Shown: one piece after another, positions 16,728 to 25,626 of the stretch | How positions within the stretch are numbered: the stretch's first letter is position 1 | Layout: each line of letters starts with the position of its first letter | DNA from: Syntrophaceae bacterium UBA5761 | GTDB lineage: Bacteria; Desulfobacterota; Syntrophia; Syntrophales; UBA4778 | Assembly (NCBI GenBank): GCA_002418885.1 | Contig: DIEZ01000019.1 | Coordinates: forward strand, 1 to 33,696 | DNA length: 33,696 bases | Reading direction: 5' to 3' | The notes under the pieces: model-generated | Database searches by the model: none | Told to the model about the DNA's origin: nothing | Seen by the model: only the letters and a program-made list of their open reading frames with translations | Made by a program: the position numbers and the translations under genes

Positions 16728-17606
16728 CTACTCTTTCTGGCACGGTTTCGTCTTCCATCGCTGATGGACCCAGAACCACTGGTCGGGATACTGCCGTACT
16801 ATGTCTTCAACGACCTTCGTAAAGCGCTGGGTGTTGACCAGGATGTCGGCCTGGTCGTCGCCGGTTACTGCAACCTTAACCGGCGGCTTGATGACAAACT
16901 TGTACTTCCCGTTCGGCATACGGGGCATAAAGGCCGGCAGGACCGGCGCCTCCGTCCTCATGGCCAGGACCGCCGTGCCCACCGCGGTGCACGCCGGGCG
17001 TCCGAAAAAATCCACGAAGACCCCCTCCCGCGCGGCAACGTTCTGGTCGCCGAGAATGCCTGCGATCTCGTTTTTCCGCAGCAGTTGCAGTATCTTTCTT
17101 GCTGAACCTTCCTTGGGGACAAGCACGTTTCCATGCAGGGTTCTGACCCAGGCCAGCGTGTCTTCGAGGACCGGATTGTCTAGGGGTCGGTGGATGATGT
17201 GCATCGGTTTGGCCGCCATGGGTATTGCAATCGTCATCAGTTCCCAGTTGCCGAAATGGGACCCAACGGCGAGGACACCTTGATTTTGGGCGAGCGCCTT
17301 TTTCAGGTTGTCCAGTCCATCGAATTCCACCCATTGATGAAGGTTCTCTTTCTTGATGTAAGGAAGTTCGAAAAATTCAGCTATGACGATGCCGACGTGC
17401 CGGAAAACGCCCCTGGCGATTTTAACGATCTCCGCCATGTCCTTTTCAGGGTAAGCGCAGCGAAGGTTGTGAAGGGCGATCAGCCGCTTCTTCGGTGATA
17501 CGTGGTAGAAAAGAAGGAGAGCGGACGTAAAAATCTTCTTCCTCAGCCCGAGCGGGATAAGCCTGAAGAAAAACATAATACATCGGGTTGCCTTTGTCTG
17601 TTTCAT
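16728..17606 (-). CDS. LpxL/HtrB-family lipid A secondary acyltransferase
   Basis: The 292-residue protein has the lysophospholipid acyltransferase HX4E motif in SHFGNWEL (about residues 117-124), a hydrophobic N-terminal segment that may anchor it in the inner membrane, GILGDQNVAAREGVFVDFFG, and QWFWVHQRWK near the C-terminus. The family adds a secondary acyl chain to the lipid A precursor, usually after Kdo transfer. Only one such gene is in the window, so the number of secondary acyl chains cannot be inferred. Its start overlaps the lpxK stop by 4 bp. The acyl donor and position are unknown. Confidence 0.88.
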   Translation of the reverse strand: MKQTKATRCIMFFFRLIPLGLRKKIFTSALLLFYHVSPKKRLIALHNLRCAYPEKDMAEIVKIARGVFRHVGIVIAEFFELPYIKKENLHQWVEFDGLDNLKKALAQNQGVLAVGSHFGNWELMTIAIPMAAKPMHIIHRPLDNPVLEDTLAWVRTLHGNVLVPKEGSARKILQLLRKNEIAGILGDQNVAAREGVFVDFFGRPACTAVGTAVLAMRTEAPVLPAFMPRMPNGKYKFVIKPPVKVAVTGDDQADILVNTQRFTKVVEDIVRQYPDQWFWVHQRWKTKPCQKE

Positions 17607-18760
17607 CTCCCCAGCCTCTCAAGAACGGCATCGACTAATTCGCCTGCCCCGTCCGTGACCGACATCTCGACCCTCAGGGCATGAATGCCCGTCGACGGAA
17701 AATCGCGCAGTTTTACCCCGTCTTTTTCCGTTGTCAAGGTGATTTCGCACTTGCCTTTCTCCGCCGCCTTTCTGACGGCTTCGATATCCTCAACCCTGTA
17801 GCGGTGATGGTCTGGAAAGGCAAGGAACGCGACCGTTTCCGCCCCCAGGGACGCCAGGGTTTTTCTGAAGGAATCGGGGTTGGCGATTCCGGCGAAGGCG
17901 CAAACCCGCCTGCCGTGGAGGGTATCCGGGGGGAATCCCGGTTCCCTCTTTTGTGGGGAAGAAGGAAAAGACTCCGGCGGGTTCGCCTGCATGGGCGGGA
18001 AGAACCCGCCGGACAGGGGGATGATTTCCTTCGGCTGTCGGACGGCCCGGAAAACCGGAATCCCCGGGTACTTCGCCCGCAATTCCTCCTCGACCGGCGA
18101 CTTTCCGCTGTTTTCGCCGGACCCCGTGAGGACGATTATATCCGCCCGTTTTAGGCCGTTAACGGGTTCCCGCATCGGCCCTCGCGGCAAGAGGCATCTG
18201 TTCCCGAAAGGCTTATCGGCGTCGAGGAGCAGGATGTCGACGTCCCGAAAGAGCCTTCGGTGCTGGAAGGCATCGTCGAGTACAAGCACGTCCGCGCCCA
18301 GCCTTTCGACGGCGTGGAGTCCCGTAGCAAATCGGTCCGCCCCGGTCAGGACTATTGCCCCGGTCGACGAGGCGATGAGGAACGGTTCGTCGCCGGCCTC
18401 GGCGGGAGAGGCCGTGATATGATTGCCGTCGGAGACGACGCCCACCCGTCCTTCGCCTTTCCCCTTGTAACCACGACTCAACACGGCGGGACGGCATCCC
18501 CTCTCTCGCAGCAGTTTTGTCAGGAAGATGACCATCGGAGTCTTCCCAGTGCCTCCCGCCGTGACGTTCCCGACGCTCACGACAGGACGGGGCAGCCTCC
18601 TCACCCCAAGAAGGCCGACGTCGTAGAGGACATTTCTCAACCGCACGGCGCTGCCGTAGACCAGAGCAAGGGTGTAAAGGAAGGAGTGGAAGGGATTCGA
18701 GAAATCCGATTGCCCGTCGAAGTCCCAGGCTTTCGTCACGAGTCGTTTCACGGCAGGCAT
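17603..18760 (-). CDS. lpxK: Tetraacyldisaccharide 4'-kinase
   Basis: The 385-residue protein carries the P-loop GNVTAGGTGKTP at residues 64-75, VLSRGYKGKGEG, and LDDAFQHRRLFRDVDILLLD, all standard for LpxK. It phosphorylates the 4' position of the disaccharide-1-phosphate to give lipid IVA, at the inner membrane. It is longer than most family members (about 320-350), partly because of a proline-rich insert at residues 253-280 (bases 17921-18004) between the ELRAKYPGIPVFRAV strand and the conserved AFAGIANPDSF block. It overlaps msbA by 13 bp and the lpxL-like gene by 4 bp. The initiator ATG fits an alpha-helical membrane N-terminus. Confidence 0.93.
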   Translation of the reverse strand: MPAVKRLVTKAWDFDGQSDFSNPFHSFLYTLALVYGSAVRLRNVLYDVGLLGVRRLPRPVVSVGNVTAGGTGKTPMVIFLTKLLRERGCRPAVLSRGYKGKGEGRVGVVSDGNHITASPAEAGDEPFLIASSTGAIVLTGADRFATGLHAVERLGADVLVLDDAFQHRRLFRDVDILLLDADKPFGNRCLLPRGPMREPVNGLKRADIIVLTGSGENSGKSPVEEELRAKYPGIPVFRAVRQPKEIIPLSGGFFPPMQANPPESFPSSPQKREPGFPPDTLHGRRVCAFAGIANPDSFRKTLASLGAETVAFLAFPDHHRYRVEDIEAVRKAAEKGKCEITLTTEKDGVKLRDFPSTGIHALRVEMSVTDGAGELVDAVLERLGR

Positions 18761-20520
18761 CGGGCGTCGGTCAGGCGTTGCGCCTCCACTCCGTTCATTG
18801 CGTTGTCCCTGAACTGCATACTGTACAATTTGTAATACTCCCCTCTCCGCCGCAACAGGGACTCATGGGTGCCCTCTTCGACGATCCGCCCGTCCACGAG
18901 GACAACGATCCTGTCGGCATTGCGGATTGTCGACAGCCGGTGGGCAATTACGAAGGTTGTCCGTCCTTTCATGAGCTTATCGAGGGCATCCTGGACTTCG
19001 ATCTCAGCCTCGGTGTCGAGGGATGAGGTGGCTTCATCCAGGATCAGAATGGGGGCATCCTTGAGAAGGGCCCTGGCGATCGAGATCCTCTGTCTTTCGC
19101 CGCCCGACAGCTTCACCCCCTGCTCGCCGATGACGGTATCGTACCCCTGGGGCAGTTTCATGATGAAGTCGTGGGCGTTCGCAGCCTCCGCGGCCCTTAC
19201 GATGTCTTCGTCGGACTTACGGATGTCGCCGTATGCTATGTTGTTCCTCACGGTGTCGTTGAAAAGTATGGTCTGCTGAGTGACTATCCCGACCTGGGCG
19301 CGCAGGGATTCGATTGTCACGTCGCGGATGTCGTACCCGTCGATCAGGATCCGTCCTTCCGTCACATCGTAGAAGCGGGGAATCAGGTTGACGAGCGTGG
19401 TCTTTCCCCCGCCGCTCATGCCGACAAGGGCTATGCAATCCCCGGCCTCGATCCTCAGGTTGATGTGCTTGAGCACGACCGTTTCTTCATAGCGGAAAGA
19501 GACGTCGTCGAAGCAAATCTCCCGCGATATCCTCGGTAACTCCACGGCGCCTTCTTTGTTCTTGATTTCGGGGACCGTGTCGATGACGCTGAATATCCGC
19601 TCGGCGCCGGCCAACCCCTGCTGGATCGTGTTGTTGACGTTCGTCAACCTCTTGGCCGGTTCGTAGAGCATCATCAGTGCCGCCAGGAAAGAAAAGAACG
19701 TACCCGGGGTAGAGATGCCATGAAGGACCTGGTATCCCCCGTAGACGATGATTGCGGCTATCCCGATACCCCCGAAGAATTCCATCAGCGGGCTCGAGAT
19801 GGCGCGCACCGACACGGACTTCATCGTCAGTTTGAAGAGGCGCTCGTTTTCCTTCGCGAAGCGTTTGTTTTCGTAAGACTCCATACCGAAAGCCTTTACA
19901 ATGCGATTGCCGGAGATCGTCTCCTGGAGCAAAGAAGTGAGACTACCAACTGTTACCTGGGTGTAGCCGGAAATCTTCCTCATCCTCCGGCCGAAAGACA
20001 GAACAGGATAGATGGCCAGCGGAAAGATGAGGGAGGCGACGATGGCGAGCTTCCAGTCCCGGTAAAAGATGACGAAGATGAGCCCGATGAGGCTGAAGGA
20101 GTCCTTGAGGATGCTGGTTACGGCCTCGGATACGGCCCCCTGCACCAGACCCACGTCGCTCGTGAGACGGGCCATCAGGTTTCCTGTGGGGTATTTAGTG
20201 AAGAACGAGAGCGGCTGCCTTAATATGTGATTGTAGAGCTGGTTCCTGAGGTCCGTGACTACTCGCTGGCCTATGTAGCTCATGATAATCGTCTGGCCGT
20301 AATTGCCGAGGCCCTTAAGCAGGTAGATGATGACGACGGCAACGGGTATCCACTTGAGGGCGACGGCGTCCCGGTTAAGGAAGATATCGTCCATGGCGGG
20401 CTTTACGAGGAAGGCCGCCGCACCCGTTGTCGCGCCCACTACGGCCATGCAGACCATGGCGAAGATAAAACGCAGCCAGTGAGGCCGGGCGAGTTTTAAA
20501 AGCCGCTTGTATAATTCCAT
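18748..20520 (-). CDS. msbA: Lipid A export ABC transporter, permease/ATPase
   Basis: The 590-residue half-transporter has six membrane segments in the first 310 residues, then an ATPase domain with Walker A GMSGGGKTT, signature LSGGERQ, Walker B ILILDEATSSLD and the switch His in IAHRLSTI. The length and the N-terminus (LYKRLLKLARPHWLRFIFAM) match MsbA. It flips core-lipid A from the inner to the outer leaflet of the cytoplasmic membrane, powered by ATP. It lies 12 bp after lpxB and overlaps lpxK by 13 bp, so the context is decisive for MsbA over other type-I exporters. Confidence 0.95.
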   Translation of the reverse strand: MELYKRLLKLARPHWLRFIFAMVCMAVVGATTGAAAFLVKPAMDDIFLNRDAVALKWIPVAVVIIYLLKGLGNYGQTIIMSYIGQRVVTDLRNQLYNHILRQPLSFFTKYPTGNLMARLTSDVGLVQGAVSEAVTSILKDSFSLIGLIFVIFYRDWKLAIVASLIFPLAIYPVLSFGRRMRKISGYTQVTVGSLTSLLQETISGNRIVKAFGMESYENKRFAKENERLFKLTMKSVSVRAISSPLMEFFGGIGIAAIIVYGGYQVLHGISTPGTFFSFLAALMMLYEPAKRLTNVNNTIQQGLAGAERIFSVIDTVPEIKNKEGAVELPRISREICFDDVSFRYEETVVLKHINLRIEAGDCIALVGMSGGGKTTLVNLIPRFYDVTEGRILIDGYDIRDVTIESLRAQVGIVTQQTILFNDTVRNNIAYGDIRKSDEDIVRAAEAANAHDFIMKLPQGYDTVIGEQGVKLSGGERQRISIARALLKDAPILILDEATSSLDTEAEIEVQDALDKLMKGRTTFVIAHRLSTIRNADRIVVLVDGRIVEEGTHESLLRRRGEYYKLYSMQFRDNAMNGVEAQRLTDARCLP

Positions 20521-20532
20521 AGCCTTATCGGT

Positions 20533-21714
20533 TCAATCACTCGAATTCAAAAGCTCAACCGCCAGTCGGGCCGCCCTCTTCGCGGCGCCGGGACTGCCGA
20601 GCCTTTCCCTTATCTTCTTCAATTCTCCGACGATCGCACTTCTTTTTATATCATCTCGAAGAATTTCAGCAACTTCTTTTGCTATCGCCCCCGCAGTCGC
20701 GTCATCCTGGATCAATTCGACGACGACCGTCTTGCCGGCGATGATGTTGGCCATGGCGATATTCTGCACGTCGACGAGCAACCTGCCGACGTAGTAAGTG
20801 AGACCCGAGACCCGGTAGACGACCACCATCGGCGTTTCCATGAGGGCCGTCTCGACCGTCGCGGTGCCGGAGGTCACGACGGCCACATCGGACGCGGCGA
20901 GGACGTCGTAGATGGAGTCGGCGACGACGAGCACCTTGGCCGTGGACCGCCGTATCATACTCGTCACAAGACCTTCATCAAGGGTGTCGGCGACAGGAAG
21001 GACGAATTGGGCGTCCGGGAATTCTTTGCTCAATATTTCCGCCGCCTTCGTCATCAGCGGGAGCAGACGGGTGACCTCGTTATCCCGACTTCCGGGAAGG
21101 AGTGCGACCGTGGTCGCGCGCCGGTCGAGCCCCAGCTTCGAGCGGACATCTTCCCGCGAACCCGTCGCCCAAGCCGTGTCGAGCAAGGGATGGCCGACGA
21201 AGGTCACGGCGACGCCTGCTTTTTCGTAGAAGTCCTTCTCGAAGGGGAAGATCACCGCCATGCGGTCGACGTACTTTTTTATGCTCCGGATCCGTCCTTT
21301 TCTCCAGGCCCAGACCTGAGGGCTGATGTAGTAGAAGACCTTGACACCGCTTTTCTTCGCGGCCCTGGCAAGAGGGATGTTGAAGTCCGGGTAGTCGATC
21401 AGGACGGCGAGGTCGGGTTTCTCGGCGGCGAGCGATTTCTTCAGGCGAAAGAAGACGCTCAGGATGAAGCCGAACTTCGAGAAGACCTCCGTCAAGCCGA
21501 CGACGGCCATCTCCGACGAGCGGGCGACCAGTTCTACGCCTGCATCCTCCAACCTCTTCCCTCCTATCCCGTAGAACCGGATGTCGGGATTTACCTCTCC
21601 CATCGCCCGCACCAGGTTGGCGCCGTGGAGGTCTCCCGAAGCTTCCCCGGCGACGATCAGGACCTTTTTTCTGCGTCCCGGCTGCACGGCCCGGTTTTCT
21701 TTTTCAAGAGACAT
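20533..21714 (-). CDS. lpxB: Lipid-A-disaccharide synthase
   Basis: The 393-residue GT19 enzyme begins its core with KKVLIVAGEASGDLHGANLV and has FYGIGGKRLEDAGVE, YYISPQVWAWRKGR, LPFEKDFY-type (here IFPFEKDFYEKAG) and the SGTATVETAL donor-binding block. It joins UDP-diacylglucosamine and diacylglucosamine-1-phosphate (lipid X) to form the beta-1,6 disaccharide. The ATG at 21714 gives a short basic N-terminal lead of about 16 residues before the fold. It overlaps the aminotransferase gene upstream by 11 bp. If the gnnA/gnnB-like pair works as proposed, this enzyme must accept 2,3-diamino substrates. Confidence 0.95.
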   Translation of the reverse strand: MSLEKENRAVQPGRRKKVLIVAGEASGDLHGANLVRAMGEVNPDIRFYGIGGKRLEDAGVELVARSSEMAVVGLTEVFSKFGFILSVFFRLKKSLAAEKPDLAVLIDYPDFNIPLARAAKKSGVKVFYYISPQVWAWRKGRIRSIKKYVDRMAVIFPFEKDFYEKAGVAVTFVGHPLLDTAWATGSREDVRSKLGLDRRATTVALLPGSRDNEVTRLLPLMTKAAEILSKEFPDAQFVLPVADTLDEGLVTSMIRRSTAKVLVVADSIYDVLAASDVAVVTSGTATVETALMETPMVVVYRVSGLTYYVGRLLVDVQNIAMANIIAGKTVVVELIQDDATAGAIAKEVAEILRDDIKRSAIVGELKKIRERLGSPGAAKRAARLAVELLNSSD

Positions 21715-22798
21715 GGTTGATCACGTCGCAGACACGTCGGATTTCTTCTTCCGTCAATTCCGGAAACATGGGGAGGGAGATCGCTTCCGCGGCGCAACGT
21801 TCACTGTCGGGAAAATCGCCTAGTCTGTAACCGAGGTGGGCAAAGACTTCCTGGAGATGGAGGGGGACGGGGTAGTAAACCGCCGACGCTATACCGCTTT
21901 CGTTCAAGGCAGCCGCTATACGGTCGCGTTTTTTTGACAGAACCGTGAACTGGTGGTAGACGTGCCTGCCGGCGGCCGTCTCCTGCGGAAGAGCTACATC
22001 GGCGTTTCGGATGTACTTGCGGTATAGGTCCGCGTTTTTCTTCCGGGCGGCGTTGAATCCGTCGATCCTCTTCAACTTTACACGGAGAACGGCCGCCTGT
22101 ATCTCGTCGAGGCGGCTGTTGTAGCCGAGTTTCTCGTGGTGGTACTTCTCTTTGCTTCCGTGGTTTCTGAGGAGTCTTATCCTGCGGGCTTCGTCCTCGC
22201 TTCCCGTGGCGACCATCCCTCCGTCACCGTAACAGGCGAGATTCTTGCTGGGGAAGAAACTGAAACAGCCGTAGTTACCGAAGTTTCCGACCTTCTTGCC
22301 CTTGTATTCGGCGCCGAAGGCCTGGGCGCAGTCTTCGATGACCACCAGGTCGTGCCTCCCGGCGATGTCGAGGATGCCGTCCATATCCGCCGGGAGGCCG
22401 AAAAGATGGACGGGAATGATCGCCTTCGTCCGGGAGGTGATCTTTTTTTCTATACCGTCGGGGTCGATGTTGAAAGTGTCCGGCGCGATATCCGCGAAGA
22501 CGGGAACGGCCCCCAACAAGGCTATGACCTCCGCGGTGGCGATGAAGGTGAAGGGCGTCGTGATCACTTCGTCGCCCTCACCGACCCCGCACGCCCGGAG
22601 GGCAAGGAGCAGGGCGTCCGTACCGCTGGCGACGCCGACGGCAGAAGACGCCCCCAGATAGGCTGTGACCTCTTCTTCCAGCTTTGCGACGTTCGGGCCG
22701 AGGATGAACCGCGCCTCTTTCAAGACCTGCCGGATGGCCTCATCGACCTCGGCCTTGATGTCATGATACTGTCTCTGCAAGTCGACCATCGGCAGCAT
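21704..22798 (-). CDS. DegT/DnrJ/EryC1 sugar aminotransferase, GnnB-like
   Basis: The 364-residue PLP enzyme has the DegT-family blocks VASGTDALLLALRA, EDCAQAFGA with Asp156, the PLP-binding Lys185 in FFPSKNLACYGDGG, and LGYNSRLDEIQAAVL. Such enzymes transfer an amino group to a keto sugar nucleotide. Placed between a sugar dehydrogenase gene and lpxB, with lpxA next in line, it is best read as GnnB, which aminates UDP-3-keto-GlcNAc to UDP-GlcNAc3N for lipid A with amide-linked acyl chains. That role is known for Acidithiobacillus ferrooxidans and inferred here. WbpE/WlbC-like use in O-chain sugars is the main alternative. It overlaps the dehydrogenase gene by 38 bp and lpxB by 11 bp; a second in-frame ATG lies at 22789. 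Confidence 0.85.
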   Translation of the reverse strand: MLPMVDLQRQYHDIKAEVDEAIRQVLKEARFILGPNVAKLEEEVTAYLGASSAVGVASGTDALLLALRACGVGEGDEVITTPFTFIATAEVIALLGAVPVFADIAPDTFNIDPDGIEKKITSRTKAIIPVHLFGLPADMDGILDIAGRHDLVVIEDCAQAFGAEYKGKKVGNFGNYGCFSFFPSKNLACYGDGGMVATGSEDEARRIRLLRNHGSKEKYHHEKLGYNSRLDEIQAAVLRVKLKRIDGFNAARKKNADLYRKYIRNADVALPQETAAGRHVYHQFTVLSKKRDRIAAALNESGIASAVYYPVPLHLQEVFAHLGYRLGDFPDSERCAAEAISLPMFPELTEEEIRRVCDVINHVS

Positions 22799-23753
22799 GG
22801 AGGATTCTTTCCCTTCCCGAGTTTATTTTTTCCGTGATGCAAAGCGCAAGCTCCAACGAATCCCTTGCCTCTCTCCCGGATACCGGGGGCGCGGTCCGAT
22901 TGATGACACAACGGAGGAAAGACCTGACCTCTTCTTCCAACGGGTCCTGCATCTTCACCTCAACGTCGTTGACGCCGATCTCCAACCTGCCGTTCGCGCC
23001 GCTCCGGGCGCAAAGGGAGACGATCTCCCGTTTTCCGTAGTCGACGGAGTGATAACCCTCGAAACCGAAAAAACGTATCTTCTGCATGTTCTTGTTAGTG
23101 ACCCTGCTCGCCGTGATGTTGGCCACGCAGCCGTCCTGAAACGTCACCCGGGCGTTGGCGATGTCGACCTTGTCGGATAGGATGGATACACCTACGGCGT
23201 CAACGTTTTCTACGGGGGACTTCACGAAGTGAAGGATTATGTCGAGGTCATGGATCATCAGGTCCAGGACTACGTCCACGTCCGTCCCCCGGGTGAAGAA
23301 GGGGTGGAGACGGTGCGTCTCGATGAAAAGCGGCCGGCCGATGACCTTCTCGAGGACGACGACGGCGGGGTTGAACCTTTCCACAAAACCGACTTGAAAG
23401 ACGGCCCTCTTCTGCTCGGCGGTATCGATTAATTCGTTCGCCTCTTCGAGCGTTGTCGTGATCGGCTTTTCCAGGAGAACGTCCGCCCCGGCGGCCAGGA
23501 AGTCCCTGGCGACGACGAAATGGTCCTTCGTGGGGACGGTGATACTCACTGCGTCCACCTTGCCGATGAGCCCCCCGTGATCCGTGAAGGCCTCGCACTT
23601 GTACGTGTCGGCCGCCTTCGAGGCGCGCTCCTCGACGACGTCGGCGACACCGACGATCGCGCATTCGGGCATCATGTTGTATTTCTGGAGGTGGTAGTTG
23701 CCCAGACGCCCTATCCCAACCACTCCGACCCTAACGACTCTTTCCCGCTTCAT
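22761..23753 (-). CDS. Gfo/Idh/MocA sugar-nucleotide dehydrogenase, GnnA-like
   Basis: The 330-residue protein starts with an NAD-binding motif VGVVGIGRLGNYH and has the family catalytic signature EKP at residues 95-97 in DVLLEKPITT. HPFFTRGTDVDVVLDLMIHDLDI carries the conserved His-Asp-like residues of the substrate domain. The family oxidises sugars or sugar nucleotides at C3 or other positions. Between lpxA (47 bp upstream) and a DegT aminotransferase (38-bp overlap), the likeliest role is GnnA, oxidising the 3-OH of UDP-GlcNAc; this is inference from the gene order. Related genes next to lpx genes in Deltaproteobacteria often lack a partner, but here the aminotransferase is present. WlbA-like oxidation of UDP-GlcNAcA is the alternative. 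Confidence 0.82.
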   Translation of the reverse strand: MKRERVVRVGVVGIGRLGNYHLQKYNMMPECAIVGVADVVEERASKAADTYKCEAFTDHGGLIGKVDAVSITVPTKDHFVVARDFLAAGADVLLEKPITTTLEEANELIDTAEQKRAVFQVGFVERFNPAVVVLEKVIGRPLFIETHRLHPFFTRGTDVDVVLDLMIHDLDIILHFVKSPVENVDAVGVSILSDKVDIANARVTFQDGCVANITASRVTNKNMQKIRFFGFEGYHSVDYGKREIVSLCARSGANGRLEIGVNDVEVKMQDPLEEEVRSFLRCVINRTAPPVSGREARDSLELALCITEKINSGRERILHAADGRLAETVS

Positions 23754-23800
23754 GTCTTTTTCTCTACCCTATGCCTTCAGCCCCCGACCTTTCGCCTGGT

Positions 23801-24574
23801 CTATCTGCATATCCCCCTCTCCGACTCCTCGATGAATTCAACGAACTGCCTCACCTCCGGGATGTCCGGCACCTCAGCCCGTATCCTCTTAAGGGCGTCG
23901 GTGAGGAGAAGTGATGAGCGGTAAACGAGTTTGTAGGCCTGCTTCAACGCCTTGAGCGTTTCTTCAGCAAACCCCCTCCGCCGGAGCCCTACGATATTGA
24001 GACCGTAAGGTTTCGCGTGATTGCCGGCGACGGTAGTGAAGGGCGGTACATCTCGGGCGATGGCCGAAGCTCCCCCGACGAAGGCATGCCTGCCAATGCG
24101 CGTGAATTGGTGGATACCCGTGAGACCGCCGATTATGGCATAATCATCGATATGGATGTGGCCGGCCAGGTTCGCGGAATTGGCCATCACGACAAAGTCA
24201 CCCAACTTGCAGTTGTGAGCCACGTGGCAGTAAGCCATGATGAGGTTGTTGTCTCCGATCTTCGTCACGCCGATGTCCGCCGAAGTCGCGCGGTTGATGG
24301 TCACGAACTCACGAATCACATTGTTATTCCCGATGACGACCCTCGTGTCCTCGCCTCTATACTTAAGGTCCTGGGGGTCACCCCCGATTGAGGCGAACTG
24401 AAGGATACGACAGTTATCACCTATATCCGCATGCCTTTCGATGACGGCGTGCGGACCGATGAACGTATTCGACCCGATGTTTACGTCGGGACCGATGATC
24501 GCGTAAGGGCCGATTTGAACGCCTTCCCCCAGTTGTGCTTCGGAAGATACGACGGCTGTCGGATGGATGTTCAT
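23801..24574 (-). CDS. lpxA: UDP-N-acetylglucosamine (or UDP-GlcNAc3N) 3-acyltransferase
   Basis: The 257-residue protein is a left-handed beta-helix of hexapeptide repeats followed by the C-terminal helical part ([15 protein letters not shown]). The catalytic His is His120 in CHVAHNC, with His117 before it, matching His125 and His122 of E. coli. The next residue is Asn121 where E. coli has Asp126. Gly168 sits at the acyl-length ruler position (Gly173 in E. coli), which argues for a fairly long hydroxyacyl donor. It transfers a 3-hydroxyacyl group from ACP to the 3 position of the sugar. With gnnA/gnnB-like genes downstream, the acceptor may be the 3-amine. It overlaps lpxD by 4 bp. Confidence 0.95.
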   Translation of the reverse strand: MNIHPTAVVSSEAQLGEGVQIGPYAIIGPDVNIGSNTFIGPHAVIERHADIGDNCRILQFASIGGDPQDLKYRGEDTRVVIGNNNVIREFVTINRATSADIGVTKIGDNNLIMAYCHVAHNCKLGDFVVMANSANLAGHIHIDDYAIIGGLTGIHQFTRIGRHAFVGGASAIARDVPPFTTVAGNHAKPYGLNIVGLRRRGFAEETLKALKQAYKLVYRSSLLLTDALKRIRAEVPDIPEVRQFVEFIEESERGICR

Positions 24575-25623
24575 TTAAACTCCCTTGCTTTTATCCTTTC
24601 TTCGAGTTCTTCGATTCTTTTCAGCATGCCCTTGACCGCGCTTCGCATCTCGGGCAACCGGGCGACGGCACCCTGAATTTTCAGCCATTTGAGGTGAGGA
24701 GCGCCGGGTGCCCCCGCGATGACGCTTTTCGGTGCGACGTCCTTTGTGACTCCCGACCTCGCCGCGATCATCACTTGGTCCCCCACGGTGATGTGACCCA
24801 CGAGGCCCGCCTGACCGCCGACGATCACGCTCCTTCCCAGCTTCGCACTGCCCGAAATCCCGGCCTGGGAAACGATGACGGAATTTTCTCCGACGACGAC
24901 GTTGTGGGCGACCTGGACTAGGTTGTCTATCTTCACTCCTCGCTGAATCCAGGTCCTGCCCAGGGTCCCCCGGTCTATCGTCGAATTGGCCCCTACCTCA
25001 ACGTCGTCGTCTATCTGGACGATGCCCACTTGTGGGACCTTTATGTTCTCCCGTCCTGGGTCGGCGTAGCCGAAGCCGTCGCTGCCCACCACAACGCCCG
25101 CATGAAGGATGACCCGCTTGCCGACTCGGCAGCGGCTATAGACCGTCACATTGGGGTAAAGAATGCTTTCCTCGCCGACCACGGCCTCCGCGCCTACGAC
25201 CACTCCCGGGTGCAGGACGGCCCTGTTTTCGACTCGGGCACCCCTGCCCACGTAGACGTGGGGGTATACCACCGCATCTTCCGAAACGAGTGCGCCCTTT
25301 TCTATGAACGCGAGCGGACTGATCCCGGCTACCTCCCTATCGGGGGGGTAGAAGACGGAGAGGATCCTGGCCATCGAGGCATATGGATCCCCCACGACGA
25401 TCAGCGTTTTCTCTGATTGCTTGACGTCCGGCGAGACGAGAACGGCGGAGGCGCCTGTATCATCCAGATGCCTGCGGTATTTCGGGTTGGCGATGAACGT
25501 CAAATCGCCCTCCCCCGCTTCGTCTATTCCCTTGACGTCGCGGATCACCAACCGCCCGTCCCCGATGACCGTCCCGTTCAGGATTTCCGCTATCTCAGAG
25601 ACAGTTTTTTCCACGGGACGCAA
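24571..25623 (-). CDS. lpxD: UDP-3-O/N-acylglucosamine N-acyltransferase
   Basis: The 350-residue protein has the LpxD N-terminal uridine-binding domain (residues 1 to about 105, with [11 protein letters not shown]) and then a long hexapeptide-repeat beta-helix. [24 protein letters not shown] carries the catalytic His and matches the family closely. A short C-terminal coiled helix follows (about 325-350). It adds the second 3-hydroxyacyl chain, at the 2-amine of UDP-glucosamine. It lies 3 bp after skp, and its stop overlaps the lpxA start (ATGA). The fabZ gene that usually sits between lpxD and lpxA is missing. Confidence 0.95.
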   Translation of the reverse strand: MRPVEKTVSEIAEILNGTVIGDGRLVIRDVKGIDEAGEGDLTFIANPKYRRHLDDTGASAVLVSPDVKQSEKTLIVVGDPYASMARILSVFYPPDREVAGISPLAFIEKGALVSEDAVVYPHVYVGRGARVENRAVLHPGVVVGAEAVVGEESILYPNVTVYSRCRVGKRVILHAGVVVGSDGFGYADPGRENIKVPQVGIVQIDDDVEVGANSTIDRGTLGRTWIQRGVKIDNLVQVAHNVVVGENSVIVSQAGISGSAKLGRSVIVGGQAGLVGHITVGDQVMIAARSGVTKDVAPKSVIAGAPGAPHLKWLKIQGAVARLPEMRSAVKGMLKRIEELEERIKAREFK

Positions 25624-25626
25624 CCT

